A DNA stretch of 64,000 nucleotides from contig CM033113.1 of assembly GCA_019321725.1 (NCBI GenBank), positions 12,834,001-12,898,000 of the forward strand, written 5' to 3'. Position numbers and translations under genes: made by a program. Shown piece by piece: positions 36,657 to 48,903 of the stretch; within the stretch, counting starts at the first letter, position 1; the number at the start of each line of letters is the position of its first letter. Below the pieces are notes generated by a model. It had not been told where the DNA came from and made no database searches. It was given only the letters and a program-made list of their open reading frames with translations. This stretch comes from Paulownia fortunei (Eukaryota > Streptophyta > Magnoliopsida > Lamiales > Paulowniaceae).

Positions 36657-37603
36657 TGTTAGTGTCAGAAAAGATTAGCATGTATGAAAGTTAGAATCCT
36701 GTACAAAAACCAGGTGTTGCAAGTAATGTTGCAACACTGGCGGAATAATACTTAATTAATTAATTATAATTATTCTGGGTAGGTTTCCATAATTTAGAAA
36801 TTTTTGAAATATTTATTTAAGGTATTTAGTAAAGTCACATGTGTGATAAATGTGCTGAAACTAAAGATATTCTTGATTTGTTTTGATAAGCTAAGAGAAG
36901 ATTTGGAAAATCTTATAGATAAGGTAATAAATCAATAAATTAATACCTTTCAAATATGCAGCAATCAAGACCCGATTTTAAGTGGGATTTGCATGGAAAT
37001 ACATGGCTGCATATATATCAAGTCTCAACATTAAAGAACCGAAGTGGATGAATTGAATGGTGCCACGAATGTGATTTAAAGGTGAGACATTTTCCACTAA
37101 CATATATTCTTTGGGAGAAGAAGATGAAAAGAACTTTGGGAGATGACTACATCAGCCATCTAAAGGAGTTCAGAGTTGGAGGGAGACCAGGAGTGCTGAT
37201 TACTCATATACATTCTTCGGGAGAAGAAGGTGAAGGTTTTCGAGAGAAGATTGGATCAGCCATCTGAAGGAGTTTAGAGTTGGAGGGAGTCTAGCAGTGC
37301 TGATTTAAGTCGATGGGAGCTCGTAGGAACAACAGATTAATGGAATACATAGGATGGTCTTCATTTAAAGAGGGAGTCTTTAAATTATTTTAATTCCATA
37401 AGATGTATTCTATAAATTATTACTAATTAGTGGATTATTTCTTTCTCTGGGCGTGGTCTCATGCAGTAGAGTACGTAGTAATTGAAGCACCTAAAAATCC
37501 TGGTGTTATCTTTTTAATTTTCGTTGTGTGTTCTACCTGGATGTTACAATACTTTTCACAACACCTAGGATTTTACGTAAAAATTGGACAACAGATTCTA
37601 TCA
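36657..37603 (+). repeat. SIRE-2 3' LTR
   Basis: Starts TGTTAGTGTCAG and ends TTCTATCA, 947 bp. It has one exact TGTTGCAACA copy (36727). The imperfectly repeated GGGAGAAGAAG...AAGGAGTT module (about 37110-37280) is shared with the 5' LTR. Confidence 0.85.
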
Positions 37604-37643
37604 CTCTAGTTCTCACTGTTTTGATGTTTTAGCCATCTATGCT
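37604..37643 (-). other. SIRE-1 sliver between SIRE-2 and Athila
   Basis: Forty bases. The left 5-mer ctcta repeats the base run left of SIRE-2; the right 5-mer atgct is repeated after 45055. It is therefore host DNA of SIRE-1 trapped between two insertions. Confidence 0.8.
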
Positions 37644-38672
37644 TGCTACAACTTTAAGGTTGCAAACCCAATTGTAGGTTGTATTAAGTAATAAATTTCT
37701 CGTGAGTCCGAAGTCGATCTACAGGGAAGTTGTTTGAAAAATTCAAGTTTTTATTTTTAAAAAATAGAATTTATGTGAATCAAAATATATGAACAATTAA
37801 TGTATGCTGTAACTAAAGAAAAACCGAAGTAATGAAAGTATTGAGGATTAGGGATCCACTCTTGAGTTTTGGATAGAGAAATAATTATTTATTCTTTTTA
37901 CTTCTATTAATTGCCACAATTGGAATCCATATATAATGAACTTTCCAATGAGAAGATATTATCAATTAACTCATCTAATAAGGTAATCATGATATTGTCT
38001 TACTATTACAAATTATCTCTTAACGCCAATACTTATTTATGGGATCAAGCATTTATGCACACCTTCGTCAACAACAAATCAAAGTTTTACATTAGCAGTC
38101 AGTGGGGTAAAACTGTACAATAAGCTAAATGAACCCAAGTATTTGTTGTGCCATTAGAGATACATAAATCAAGAATCACCACAAAATAAGTAGGGTTTAG
38201 ATCAAAAATAAAAATAATAATACAATATACTTAAACATTTTCTACCCTTATAACCATTCCTCTTCCTCCATCAAGAGGTTTACCCTTTTTTCTCAACAAA
38301 ATGAAATTTAGAAAGACATAATAAAAGTAGCAAAGACTAAAAATATAAGAGAAACTAGAGAATGCATTTCTATTACTATTAGAAAACTTACAATACTAGA
38401 AAACTTACAAACTAGATAACTTAGCCTAAAGAAACCCTCTACCCCCCCTCTTACATACTTAATACATGGCTTATTCATAGTACTTGGAGTAAGCTAGAGG
38501 CTAAACAAATAATGGAGGGGTTAATCAAGTGGTATGCTAGTTACCAAAAGTTGGTAAGTTGTTACACAAATTTCTCACCCACTGAATTGAATTACATTTT
38601 TTTATCAGATACAACTAGATTTTGAAGATGCGTGAAGAATCAAAATTGTAGATCTTTCGGTGCTGATATAAG
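37644..38672 (-). repeat. Athila 3' LTR, truncated
   Basis: Matches the inner ~1030 bases of the 5' LTR (43458-44482). The outer part (U3) ending TGATAAGT is gone; homology stops near 38672, where integrase coding sequence begins. About 91% identity to the 5' LTR in the first 100 bases. Confidence 0.85.
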
Positions 38673-40700
38673 GGGTTGCAACTTTATGTATGATTCCATA
38701 TTTTCTCATTAAAGTTTTGAAAACTTTGTTACAAAAATATTTTCCCCTATCACTGATAATAGATCTAGGAATTCCAAATCGATTTAAAATATTTTCTTTC
38801 AAAATTTTTATCACTATTTTATGATCATTGTTTTGACAAGGAATTGCTTCGATCTATTTTGAAACATAATCTATGGCAACTAGTATGTAAAGAAAATCAA
38901 ATAATAATGGAAATAGTCCTATAAAATCAATACCCCAACAGTCAAAGATTTCAATCACTAGGATAGGTTGTAGGGGTATCATACTAACTTTTGACAATTT
39001 TCACAATTTTTGCAGAAAGTGTAAATGTCTTTAAAAAGAGTTGACCAATAAAATTCGCATCGTAATATTTTTGCAGTAGTTTTCTTTACAGAAAAATGAC
39101 CACCATATGCTTCTAAATGACAAAATTTGACAATATAACCTATCTCATTGTCAAGCACACATCTTCAAAAGATTTTATTCGGACAATATTTGAATAGGTA
39201 TGGATCATCTCAATAAATTTTTTTAACCTTAGTTAAAAACTTCTTTTTGTCTTGAGAGTTCTAATGCGATGGCATCTTTCCTGTCATAAGAAAATTAACA
39301 ATGTCAGCAAACCAAGGTAAAATAGAAATATTAAATAGTTGTTCATCAGGGAAAGTGTCATTAATAGGTGTGGTTTGAAATGAGTCATCACAAACAAGTG
39401 TCGATAAATGATCAGCCATTACATACTTTACTCCCTTTTTTCTCAAATAGTAACATTAAATTCCTAGAGTAAGAGAATTCACCTAATCAGCCTTGGTTTA
39501 GCATCTTTTTTTGACAAAAGATATTTCAAAGCTTCAAGATCACTGAAAACAACAATTGGTGAGCCAATAAAATAAGATCGAAATTTGTTCAATGCAAAAA
39601 CTACAGCAAGTAATTCTTTTTTAGTTGTATAATTCAATTGAGCACCATTTAAAGTTTTACTTGCATAGTAAATAACATATGATTTGTTATTTTTTCTTTG
39701 TCCAAAGACAGCTCCAACAGCATAATCACTAGCATCACACATTATTTCAAAAGGTAAACTAATCTGGAGGCTGTATGATTGGAGCAGATGTAAGCATGCT
39801 TTTAAGTTTAACAAAAGTATTTTCATAGTTTTCAGTCCATTCAAAAATAGTGTCTTTTGTTAGAAGATTACACAAAGGTTTAGATATTATATTAAAATCT
39901 TTGATAAATCTTCTATAAAAATCAGCATATCCTAAAAATGATATAACCTCCTTCGCAGTCTTTGGTGTTGGAAAATTGGCAATTAACTCAATTTTAGATT
40001 TGTCAACCTCAATACCTTCTGATGAAATAATATGTCCAAGAATAATACCAGTTGTTATCATGAAGTGACATTTCTCTCAATTGAGCACAAAATTCTTTCC
40101 TTCACACTTGATCAAAACCTTTTCTAAATTAGATAAGCAATCATCAAGTGAATTACCAAAAATAGAAAAATCATCCATGAAGACTTCAAGAAAATGTTCA
40201 ACCATGTCACTAAAAATACTAAGCATGCATCGTTGGAATGTAGTTGGTGCATTACATAATCTAAAAGGCATCCTTCGATATGCAAAAGTACCAAAAGGAC
40301 ATGTAAAAATTATTTTTTCTTGATATTCAAGTGCAATTGTAATTTGATTATACCCAAAATATCAATCTAAAAAGTAATAAAATTCGTGTCCCGCAACTCT
40401 TTCTAAAATTTGATCCATGAAAGATAATGAAAAATGATCTTTTTTAGTAAGTGAGTTGAGTTTCATATAGTTAATGCATATTCGCCAACCAGTAACAGTC
40501 TTAGTTGGAATTAATTCATCATTCTCATTCTTGACTATAGTAACTCCAGATTTCTTAGGTATAACTTGAGTAGGACCTACCCATTGCTATCAGAAATAGA
40601 ATAAATGATTCCATTATCTAAAAGTTTAATGACTTCATTTCTCACTACTTCTTTCATATTAGGATTTAGCCTTCGTTGCATTTTTCTAGAAGGTTTAGCA
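38673..40700 (-). pseudogene. Athila pol: RT, RNase H and partial integrase
   Basis: Read from 40700 downward: RT motifs MPFRLCNAPTTFQRCM and FMDDFSIFGNS (catalytic Met-Asp-Asp, near 40180), then VISFLGYADFYRRFIKDF. RNase H follows (PFEIMCDASDYAVGAVFGQR, ASKTLNGAQLNYTTKKELLA). Then come the ADHLSTL / FPDEQLFNISILPWFADI linker (39446-39261) and the integrase half NRFGIPRSIISDRGKYFCNK ending HKVATPY (about 38680). Several stops and shifts. The integrase stops just before its catalytic Glu region, at the junction with the 3' LTR. Confidence 0.88.
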
Positions 40701-40705
40701 TTTTC

Positions 40706-41799
40706 CTATAGATAGATGTTATGTGTGCAAATGAAAGGATTAATACCTTTAATATCAGCAATGGTCCATCCTAAAGCATTCTTATGCATTTTTAGAGTTT
40801 CGATCAACTTACCTTCTTGAGATGCATTGAGTTTGGAAGAAATTATTACTGGAAAAGTCTCATTCTCATCCAATAAAGAGTATTTCAAATTAACTGGCAA
40901 AGGTTTCAAATCAACCACGGGAGCTTTAATACTTGATGAAATATATTTTACTGTTGATGATGAAAGTTCTTCGAACCTTAACTTCCAAAAATATTTTTCT
41001 TGTACCTGCAAAAATTTAAAGATAGTATTAGTGTGTGCCTTTTTACAAATACTTTCACTTTCAAAACAAGTCTCCAAAGAATCTAAAGAGTTAGTAGTAG
41101 TAAAGTATTCATGAATAAGTTCCTCAATTGAATCCACTTCCTGTACTTCGACATCTTCTGCAGGTTGCATACAAACATTAAACACATTTAGTTCCAAAGT
41201 TATATTTCCAAATGATAACTTCAAAATACCATTTCTACAATTGATTAAAGCATTTGAAGTTGCAAGAAAAGGATGACCCAAATAATAGGAATTTGTGTAT
41301 GTGTTTGTGCAACAAGCTCTATGTCCAAAACAATAAAATCCACTAGAAAGTAAAACCTATCAATTTGTACCAATATATCTTCTACTATTCTCTTTGGAAA
41401 TTTAATCGAATGGTCAGTTAGTTGGAGTACAACAGAAGTTGTTTTATGTTCTCCCAAACCTGACTGTTCATAAACTGAGAAAGATAGAAGATTTACACTA
41501 GCACTAAGATCAAGCAAATCATTTTCTATTCTAGTATTTCCTATGATACATGAAATGGTTGAATAACGTGGATCTTTATATTTAGGTGGAGTGCATTGTT
41601 GAATGATTGAACTAACACCTTCAGTTAAAAATGCCTTTTTTTGTATATGATGTTTTCTTTTGATTGTACACAAATCTTTCAAAAATTTGGCATAAGGTGG
41701 AACTTGCTTGATTGCATCCAACAATGGAATATTAATATTAACTTGTTTAAAAATTTCAAAAATTTCAGCATTGGAGTTCAACTTCTGAGTTGCTTGCAA
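40706..41799 (-). pseudogene. Athila protease region
   Basis: Read from 41799: FKQVNINIPLLDAIKQVPPYAKFLKDL, then LLDLSASVNLLSFSVYEQSG, where the expected Asp-Leu-Gly triad has Ser for Gly, then FPKRIVEDILVQIDRFYF and DFIVLD. A shift near 41280 joins to the PFLATSNALINCRNG block and acidic linker (down to 40706). Typical Athila/Tat organisation of PR before RT; probably inactive. Confidence 0.85.
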
Positions 41800-41847
41800 T
41801 CTTTGAGAAAAAGGTGCTGGAGGTAAATATTTTTCTTTTTCATCATT

Positions 41848-43260
41848 TTAACACTTTCCTTTGTCGTCAAGACTATTTTCATTTTTCATTTCTGGAGGTG
41901 GATTAGAAACTTTCTCCTTGGAATGAATAGTCTTGTCAATAACTTTTCCATTCCGAAGAGTTGTAACTGAATTAGCCTCCTTGACTGCATTTTCACCTGA
42001 AGAAGAAACATGACACTGAGTGGAAGGATTAGGTTGAGATTGAGCAGAAAATTTACCTTTTTCATGAGTACGCAAAGAAGTTATCAGTGTTGAAAGTGTG
42101 CTCTGATCTCATTGATAGCTTGTGAAGTTTGATTATTGATGTTTGTTTGTTCATGCATAAATGCTTGCAAAGTCTCCTCAAGGGATTTTGTATGTGGAGC
42201 TGGATAAGAATGAAAGTTTAGTGGTTTTTGTGAATACAGTGATTAGGCACGCTTATGATCTCGCCAACTGAAATTGGGACGATTTCTCTATTGTGGATTG
42301 TAAGTTTCAAAATATGGAGAATGAAAAGATTTTTTGAATGTGTTCATAAAATTTGCTTGTACTGGAATGTTTGGACATTCATTGGTGGAGTGCCCCAAAA
42401 GTTCACAATTGTTACAAACTTCTTCTTCTTGCACATATTTGATTTCCTTTACTTTTTTAAGTTCCATGACTTCAATTTTCTTGTTAAACTAGTAAACCTA
42501 GCATTTAGATCATTTTTTTGGCTAAGGTAATATTTTCCTTTATTACTATTAGCAAGATTAGATCTAATAGAACCTTTGGAAGAATTAACATTATGCCATG
42601 ATTGAGAGTTTTCTGTCAAATGATCTAGATATTCTAAGGCTTCATCAGGTTCCTTATCAAGAAACTTAGCATTACACATTGTTTCAATAAATTATTTTGT
42701 TTCACGAGTTAAACCTTCATAAAAGAAACTAATTAAGCATCATTTTTCAAAATCATGATGTGGGCATGAATTCAACAAATCTTTAAATTTTTCCTAATAT
42801 TGAAAGAAAGTTTCATTCAAATTTTGAGAAAATTTTTGAATTTGTCTTTTCAAAATATTAGTTTTATAAGTTGGAAAGAATTTTTTCAAGAATTCAGCTT
42901 GCATTTCTTGCCAAGTGCCAATTGACCTAGGTTTTAAAGAATTAAGCCAATTTTTTGCTTTATCTTTTAAAGAAAAATGAAATAATTTGAGCTTAACAAT
43001 CTCATTTGTGCAAGTTTGATCATCCAAAGTGGCACATACTTCATCAAATTCTTTTAAATGCAAGTAAGGGCTTTCAGAGTCTAAACCATGAAAATTAAGA
43101 AGTAAAGGGATCATACCTGACTTGAATCAAAAATTATTTGCATTCAGAGGAAAAATGAAACAAGAAGGAGAAGAATTTGAAGGAGGTTGCAAGTAATAAC
43201 GCATGGTACGCACATGTTGATTCTCATTTTCATTCTGAACACTTTTATTTTCAGCCATGG
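41848..43260 (-). pseudogene. Athila gag, decayed
   Basis: From about 43260 downward: LLLNFHGLDSESPYLHLKEF, KLKLFHFSLKDKAKNWLNSL, GTWQEMQAEFLKKFFPTY and LKRQIQKFSQNLNETFF. Then MCNAKFLDKEPDEALEYLDH...SQSWHN (42679-42600), a Lys-rich stretch and Ser/Asn-rich C-terminus (42075-41848). This order is characteristic of Athila gag. Stops near 42794, 42690 and 42300 break it. Confidence 0.85.
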
Positions 43261-43433
43261 TGGAAGTGTGTGGAGATGATTCAAATAAATTTTTAAATAA
43301 AATTTTAGAATTATTTCTTACTAACCGTCGAGAATTATGACTACGATACTATATAACCATATATCCATAAAAAAATAAACAAACTATATTTACAAAGAAA
43401 AAATATTAACAAACCTGAATACTTACCTTGCCT

Positions 43434-43451
43434 TCCCTGACAACGGCGCTA
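43434..43451 (-). promoter_or_regulatory. Athila primer-binding site (tRNA-Asp)
   Basis: On the plus strand TCCCTGACAACGGCGCTA matches the 3' end of plant tRNA-Asp with three differences, so the element strand is complementary to it. It lies six bases inside the 5' LTR border. tRNA-Asp priming is usual for Athila. Confidence 0.8.
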
Positions 43452-43457
43452 AAAACT

Positions 43458-45055
43458 TGCTACAACTTTAAGGTTGCAAACCCAAGTGCAAGTTGTATTA
43501 AGTAATAAATTTTTCGTGAGTCCGAGATCGATTCACAGGGAAGTTGTTTGAAGAATTCAAGTTTATATTTCTAAAAAGATGGAGTTTATGTGAATCAAAA
43601 TATATGAACAATTAATGTATGCTGTAACTAAAAAAAAATCGAAGTAATAAAAGTACTGAGGATTAGGGATCCACTCTTTAGTTTTGGATAGAGAAATGAT
43701 TATTTATTATTTTTACCTTTATTAATTGCACAATTGGAATCCATACATAATGAAGGTTCCAATTGGAAGATATTATCAAATAAATCATGCAATAAGGTAA
43801 TTATGATATTGTCTTACTATTGCAAATTATCTCTTAACGCCAACACTTATTTATGGGATCAAGCATTTATGCACATTTTCATCAACAACAAATCAAGATT
43901 TTACATTAGCAGTCAGTGGGGTAAAACCGTACAATAAGCTAATGAACCCAAGTATTTGTTGTGCAATTGGAGATATATAAATCAAGAATCATCACAAAAC
44001 AAGTAGGGTTTAGATCAAAAATAAAAATAATAATACAATATATTTAAATATTTTCTACCCTTATAACCATTCCTCTTCCTCCATCAAGAGGTTCACCCTT
44101 TTTTTTCAACAAAATGAAATTTAGAAAGACATAATAAAAGTAGCAAAGACTAAAAATATAAGAGAAACTAGAGAATGCATTTCTATTACTACTAGAAAAT
44201 TTACAATACTAGAAAACAAACAAACTAAATAACTTAGCTTAAAGAAACCCTCTACCCCCCTCTTACATGCTTAATACATGGCCTATTTATAGTACTTGGA
44301 GTAAGCTAGAGGCCAAACAAATAATGGAGGGGTTAATCAAGTGGTATGCTAGTTGCCAAGAGTTGGTAAGTTATTATACAAATTTCTCACTCACTGAATT
44401 GAATTACAGTTTTTGGTCAGATATAACCAGATTTTGAAGATGCGTGAAGAATCAAAATTGTAGATCTTTTGGCGCTGATAAATATTCATATATCTTTTGT
44501 AAATTTGGTAGTTGGATAAAGAAGATATGGTTAAATTACCGAGTCATGTCCAATAGCCGCCCTTTAACAGCAGCAGCAACTTGCAACCTATGTTTTTATG
44601 ACATATTTTCACATCATCTTGTCTTTAGAAAACTTGTTTATTTACCTCTTGTAATAACATATACTAATTTCAGTCCAAAATAAATTTAGGCTCAAGAGAT
44701 ATAACCCAATTGGTAAAATAAGTCAAAACTGGGCTGAACTCTGTTCCGAATTTTGGTGATCCATTTTGTGCAACTAGTTGGATGAATTTTCTGCTATCAT
44801 CAAAACTGAATTGAGCTAAGTTTCCACCAGAAAAGTTGTACCTCTATCTCTTGGCTTTCAAATAAAACAAGTTTCAGGTCCATAGGGCATTTGATCATGA
44901 AGTTATGCTCAAATTACAAAAACTGTACAAGTTTGGAAACATGATTTCATTTATTCCTTATCACAAAACATTAATAAAATAATAATATTAACAAGAATAA
45001 AGTAAGAAAAGTATAAAGGATTTGAAACAAAAATATGCAAAATATATACTTATCA
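43458..45055 (-). repeat. Athila 5' LTR
   Basis: Complete, 1598 bp, TGATAAGTATAT...GTTGTAGCA on the minus strand. Contains one copy of the internal unit (about 43800-43990) that is repeated in the two related solo LTRs. Confidence 0.88.
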
Positions 45056-45060
45056 ATGCT

Positions 45061-46700
45061 TTAGTAGAGGGTTCCAGTACATTGGTTGTCACCAAGGGTT
45101 TTTTTCTGTGTCTCCATGGGCTGGCAGTGGTTTGATCTTGATATAGATTGGAGCCTTCTTCTGTGGCTTGCTCTACATTAGAGTCAACTAGTATTGGAAC
45201 TGCTTCTTCAGTCATTTGCTTTGTGGTCTCCTCTGTAGGCAGTGCAGTTGACTCTCCGACTGCTTGGGCTGATGACTCCTCTGCAATTTGTAATTAAAGT
45301 CCGTTGTTGCTTGTGACTCAGCTGCATCCTGTACTAATGGCTTCTTTGCTTGTTGTGCAACTTGTTCTTTTGCAGTTGTTTGGGCCCCCAACTCGTCTGC
45401 TTGAGTTGTTGTTTTTTAGGTTGAGTACTTTGCTGCTCTATCGGTAGAAATATGGACTTCGGTGCAGTTGTTAACTCTTCTACCTATTGGTTTAGAGGCT
45501 CAGCTCAGAGTGGTACTACTATTAGGGGTTTCTCAGCTGTAGATGGCTCCAACGGAATGGCCGCACCTTCCCATGAGGAGTTTCCTTCACATTCATTGTC
45601 TACTTGAAAGTAAGGTTCCAGTTTATTTAATACTGCTTCTTTTAGCTGTGGATTTATGGGTAGAGTCTACTGAAATTACTTATTCCTTTCAGCGAGCAAC
45701 TTACTGACCCACTTCCATCTGGATCGTAGCACTCTTCTGCGTATTGCACTTATCTTAAGTACATCGTAGATATTCTTGTATTCTGTCTAATTGAGTGCCT
45801 ATTTTTCCTCCTTTTCGAAATCTTTCCAGTTGTTCAGGTCATTGGCTGATATCTCTAGTTTGGCATTTCTACAGAATAAGTACCTGCTCTGTTTATCTAA
45901 GAGATGCAGGTTGTTAACTTCTTCCATGATTGGTGCCATTTTTTCATGCAAAAGTTGTTTTGGTGCTATAGGCATGAATAGTGATTCTTCAGCTAGCACA
46001 CCTTTCATTCTTGAATTTGCAACTTAGATACTGGAGTTTGAGGCTTAGGTGTTGTCTTGACTAAACGCTTCTTGATGATCATCTTTTTTATTTTTTGGTA
46101 GTCCCCTAATTTGCCTTTTTAGGACTCAACTTGTCCATGGTTTAGACAATTGGCTGGTTGGGTTTACTCGGCTGGTCGTCCCTCTCTTCTAATGATGAAT
46201 CTTGTAGGACCAGTCACCTGCTGATATTCTTGGGCTTCTTCTACTCTGGAGCTTTTGCCTATTCAACAACCTTTCTCTTCTTTCGTGGCACCTCTATTTT
46301 AAAGGCTATCTCAACTAATGCTTTGGCCATTTGCATCAAGCCAGCTGAAACACTCTTCTTTACTTCTACTTTCTTCTCCTTGTACTCCTCTTGTTGCTTT
46401 TTCTTCATCTCAGCTCTAGTCTCATGTTTGATCTGCCATAACTTTTTCCTATGTTCAGTGGTCTCGGCTTGAAGTTTAGTCAATGTTGTTTTTTCTTTGC
46501 TTCAGCCATCTCTTGCCGTTTCTTGGATTCTCCAGAGGAAAATTTGCCTACAAACTTCAAGTTTTTAACTTCCTTGCCATTAGTCAGCTCTACATTCAGC
46601 TAACTAAAGGATATAACTGAGTAAGATGACATATCCTCTAGTCTTTACTTTTGAGTGACTTCTTTTAACAGTCACTTGAAGAGGAAACTGCTCTAGTTCC
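45061..46700 (-). pseudogene. SIRE-1 envelope-like third ORF, middle part
   Basis: Read from 46700: a Lys/Glu-rich coiled-coil-like segment (KHETRAEMKKKQQEEYKEKK near 46430, ending with basic PRKKRKVVE, a possible nuclear-localisation-like cluster), then FMPIAPKQLLHEKMAPIMEE and LEISANDLNNWKDFEKEEK (46008-45799), and a Thr/Pro/Glu-rich low-complexity part to 45061. Stops are scattered. No recognised catalytic domain. Confidence 0.5.
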
Positions 46701-48795
46701 TATTAGGTTAGCAAAATCATGAGACTTAATGCAGTGAAAACTTAAAATTTTAAGCATGCATAAAACTATTAAATATATGTAGTCCCGATTTCGATGCAAT
46801 TAATAGATTTGCATATAGAATACTCGCTTAATTAAAAATAAGGTTTTGCCATTATATCAAATTATAACACTCATTTTGTAAAAGATGATTAGAGCGATTC
46901 CAATTACGTCTGTCTAGTTCAGAATTCGAGTTCACCATAGAAATTCAAGTGTCTTTTCTCTTACGTATCCACACAATGAGCAAGATCACAATTCTATATT
47001 CTTGCTAGTAAATATAGAATACTTAATTTCAAATTTAGAATTTTAGGAGTGTCAAATAATTCCAATATCAATTAGGTGATAAGAAAATTAATTTAATATC
47101 AATAGGTATGGAACCAATTAATAGAATAAGACTTGAGATAAAATAATAGGAAGCGGACGTGTATATGCATTAGGGGGAGCCGAATTTTTCTAGTATTTTT
47201 CATCCAAGAATTTGGCCCATGTGCATTGGTGTATTTATACACCTCTTAGTCTTAACCTAATCCCATTAGGTATCCATGTCCCTTCTTAATTTATCTCTAT
47301 TTTATTTCTATCCAGGACACGTATTTGATTTATTTCCTATGAAGACGTTAAGTCTCAATTGATTTCTATCTATGACATGGAGTCTTCAATTCTAAATTAA
47401 AAACTTCCAATCGGCCTCTTCTACTTGCCCGTAATCTCCATTAATGAATCAAGCTCAACTAAATTGGTTCCATAGGACCACCTAATTAAATTAAGCCCAA
47501 TATATATAATCCCATTATATATATTAATTAAATTAATTTAAAATTTTAAATTAATTTAAAATTCATAATTGATCCAATCAATTAATTAATTAATTTTAAA
47601 GATCCCCTAATCTTTATTAGGTCTAAATAAATAATCTTATTATTTAATTGAATGATGAATTAATTCTTTAAATTAATACTAGCTTCAAGTTAATTAATCT
47701 TCATTAGTTAATTTGATCCAACTCATTGGATAAGATTGTTAGATAGAAGTGGTCTATCTCATTTTTGTGTGTGACCTATTGGTTAATAATTAAGCTAGCA
47801 ATATGCTTATAACTATTGCAACTTAGTGAATATATAAAATATATTTTAATTAATTAATTCAATTTATTAATTCATATTGGAATTAACCTCACAAGTCAAG
47901 GGATGCACCTAGTAGTGCATTTTGACTACCTAGTCTTAGGTAAAATAGCAAGCAAACCTAATTCTGTTACGAGTACCATGCATGTCCTATCTTTTCATAA
48001 AGTAACCTTCTAATTAAGTCTAAGATATGAATTATTACTCGAAAGCATATTTGACTTAATAACTATGATTTCAATTCTAGTTTCACTGACTCCTAATGAA
48101 TCATTAGAAAACTCCGTCTAATATTCATCCTGCTCTGACCAGAGACTTCTGAGTCAAGGATCATGAAATACATAGGAGATTCCTTATTTTGCCAGATAGG
48201 TGACGGATCCTTTGTTGGCAACTCATTAACCTCCATACATGAAAATCATACACCCAATGTAAACTCATTGTGATTGTCATGCAATCAAGAATTACATCAA
48301 AACATATGGTATCATGCATAAGGCTACCATAATGCCTCAAGTTCAAGGACTAATTCAAGCACTATCGTAATAGAAAAAATCTAATTCGACGAACAATGTT
48401 TCCATTTAAGAATTTTCCATAATCTTGTTTGGTATACTCGTTCTCGAATAAGCGCCCACACATATGCACTAACATCCCTATGCCGATGCCTATGGAGCGA
48501 GACATCCTCCTTTCGAGCATGCATCATATATGCAAGTTTTACGGTCGATGTCCTATCTCAATGAACCATTGACTTGAAACTAGTTTAAAACTAAAATAAT
48601 AGAAGCATATTCCATGATCGTCATCATATGTGTGATCATGCCCCGTAGCTAATTATGGTTTAGGAACTTTATTTAATTGAGTAAATTTAATTAAATATAA
48701 AAAAATATCAATTTTATTAATATTTTTTGAATAAAACTATTTTTACAAGAGTATAAGATTGGCCATTAATTAGCTTGTTGGACACAATTCTAATA
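46701..48795 (-). mobile_element. Solo LTR with TA...TA ends, 2095 bp (probably copia)
   Basis: Tips TATTAG / CTAATA form a 6-bp inverted repeat. Flanks gttcc (46696-46700) and gtttc (48796-48800) are a 4/5 target duplication inside SIRE-1. No coding content. On the minus strand GTATAAATAC near 47231-47240 is a good TATA box. A minus-strand start AATTGTGTCCAACAAGC just inside the tip suggests a copia LTR. No internal domain survives. Confidence 0.7.
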
Positions 48796-48903
48796 GTTTC
48801 CCCTTTATTATGACTGTCTTCACTCTGTGCCTTAGCTTAGTTAGGCGGTTGAATGAGCTAGCCTTGCACTCAACCACCTTGGAAAGAATATCTGCAAGGA
48901 GTT
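48796..48903 (-). pseudogene. SIRE-1 third-ORF fragment
   Basis: A 108-base piece whose minus-strand frame (ADILSKVVECKASSFNRLTK) continues that of 53695-54094 after the interposed solo LTRs. Bounded by target duplications gttcc/gtttc (left insert) and gagtt (right insert). Confidence 0.7.

Larger units (their letters stand above)
19009..37603 (+). mobile_element. SIRE-2: Sirevirus-like Ty1/copia element, interrupted by a Tekay chromovirus
   Basis: LTRs at 19009-19968 and 36657-37603 enclose gag, protease, part of integrase, an RNase H remnant and a third ORF. Order PR-IN-RH identifies Ty1/copia. Flanks ctctg (19004-19008) and ctcta (37604-37608) are a 4/5 target duplication. Its own DNA is about 8.8 kb, with 22213-32001 (Tekay) inside. 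The RT domain is missing, so it is defective. The palindrome TGTTGCAACA is repeated throughout. Confidence 0.85.
37644..45055 (-). mobile_element. Athila-lineage Ty3/gypsy element with a fused, truncated 3' end
   Basis: On the minus strand: 5' LTR 45055-43458, PBS 43451-43434, gag, PR, RT, RNase H, first half of the integrase core, then a 3' LTR lacking its first ~570 bp. A perfect target duplication ATGCT flanks it (37639-37643 and 45056-45060). tRNA-Asp priming and gag motifs place it in Athila. Integrase C-terminus and any downstream ORF are missing, so it is a deleted copy. Confidence 0.9.

Noticed and set aside
46740..48780. Genes within the 2.1-kb interval
   Set aside because: No frame longer than about 60 codons with any motif; the interval is bounded by target repeats and has LTR features.
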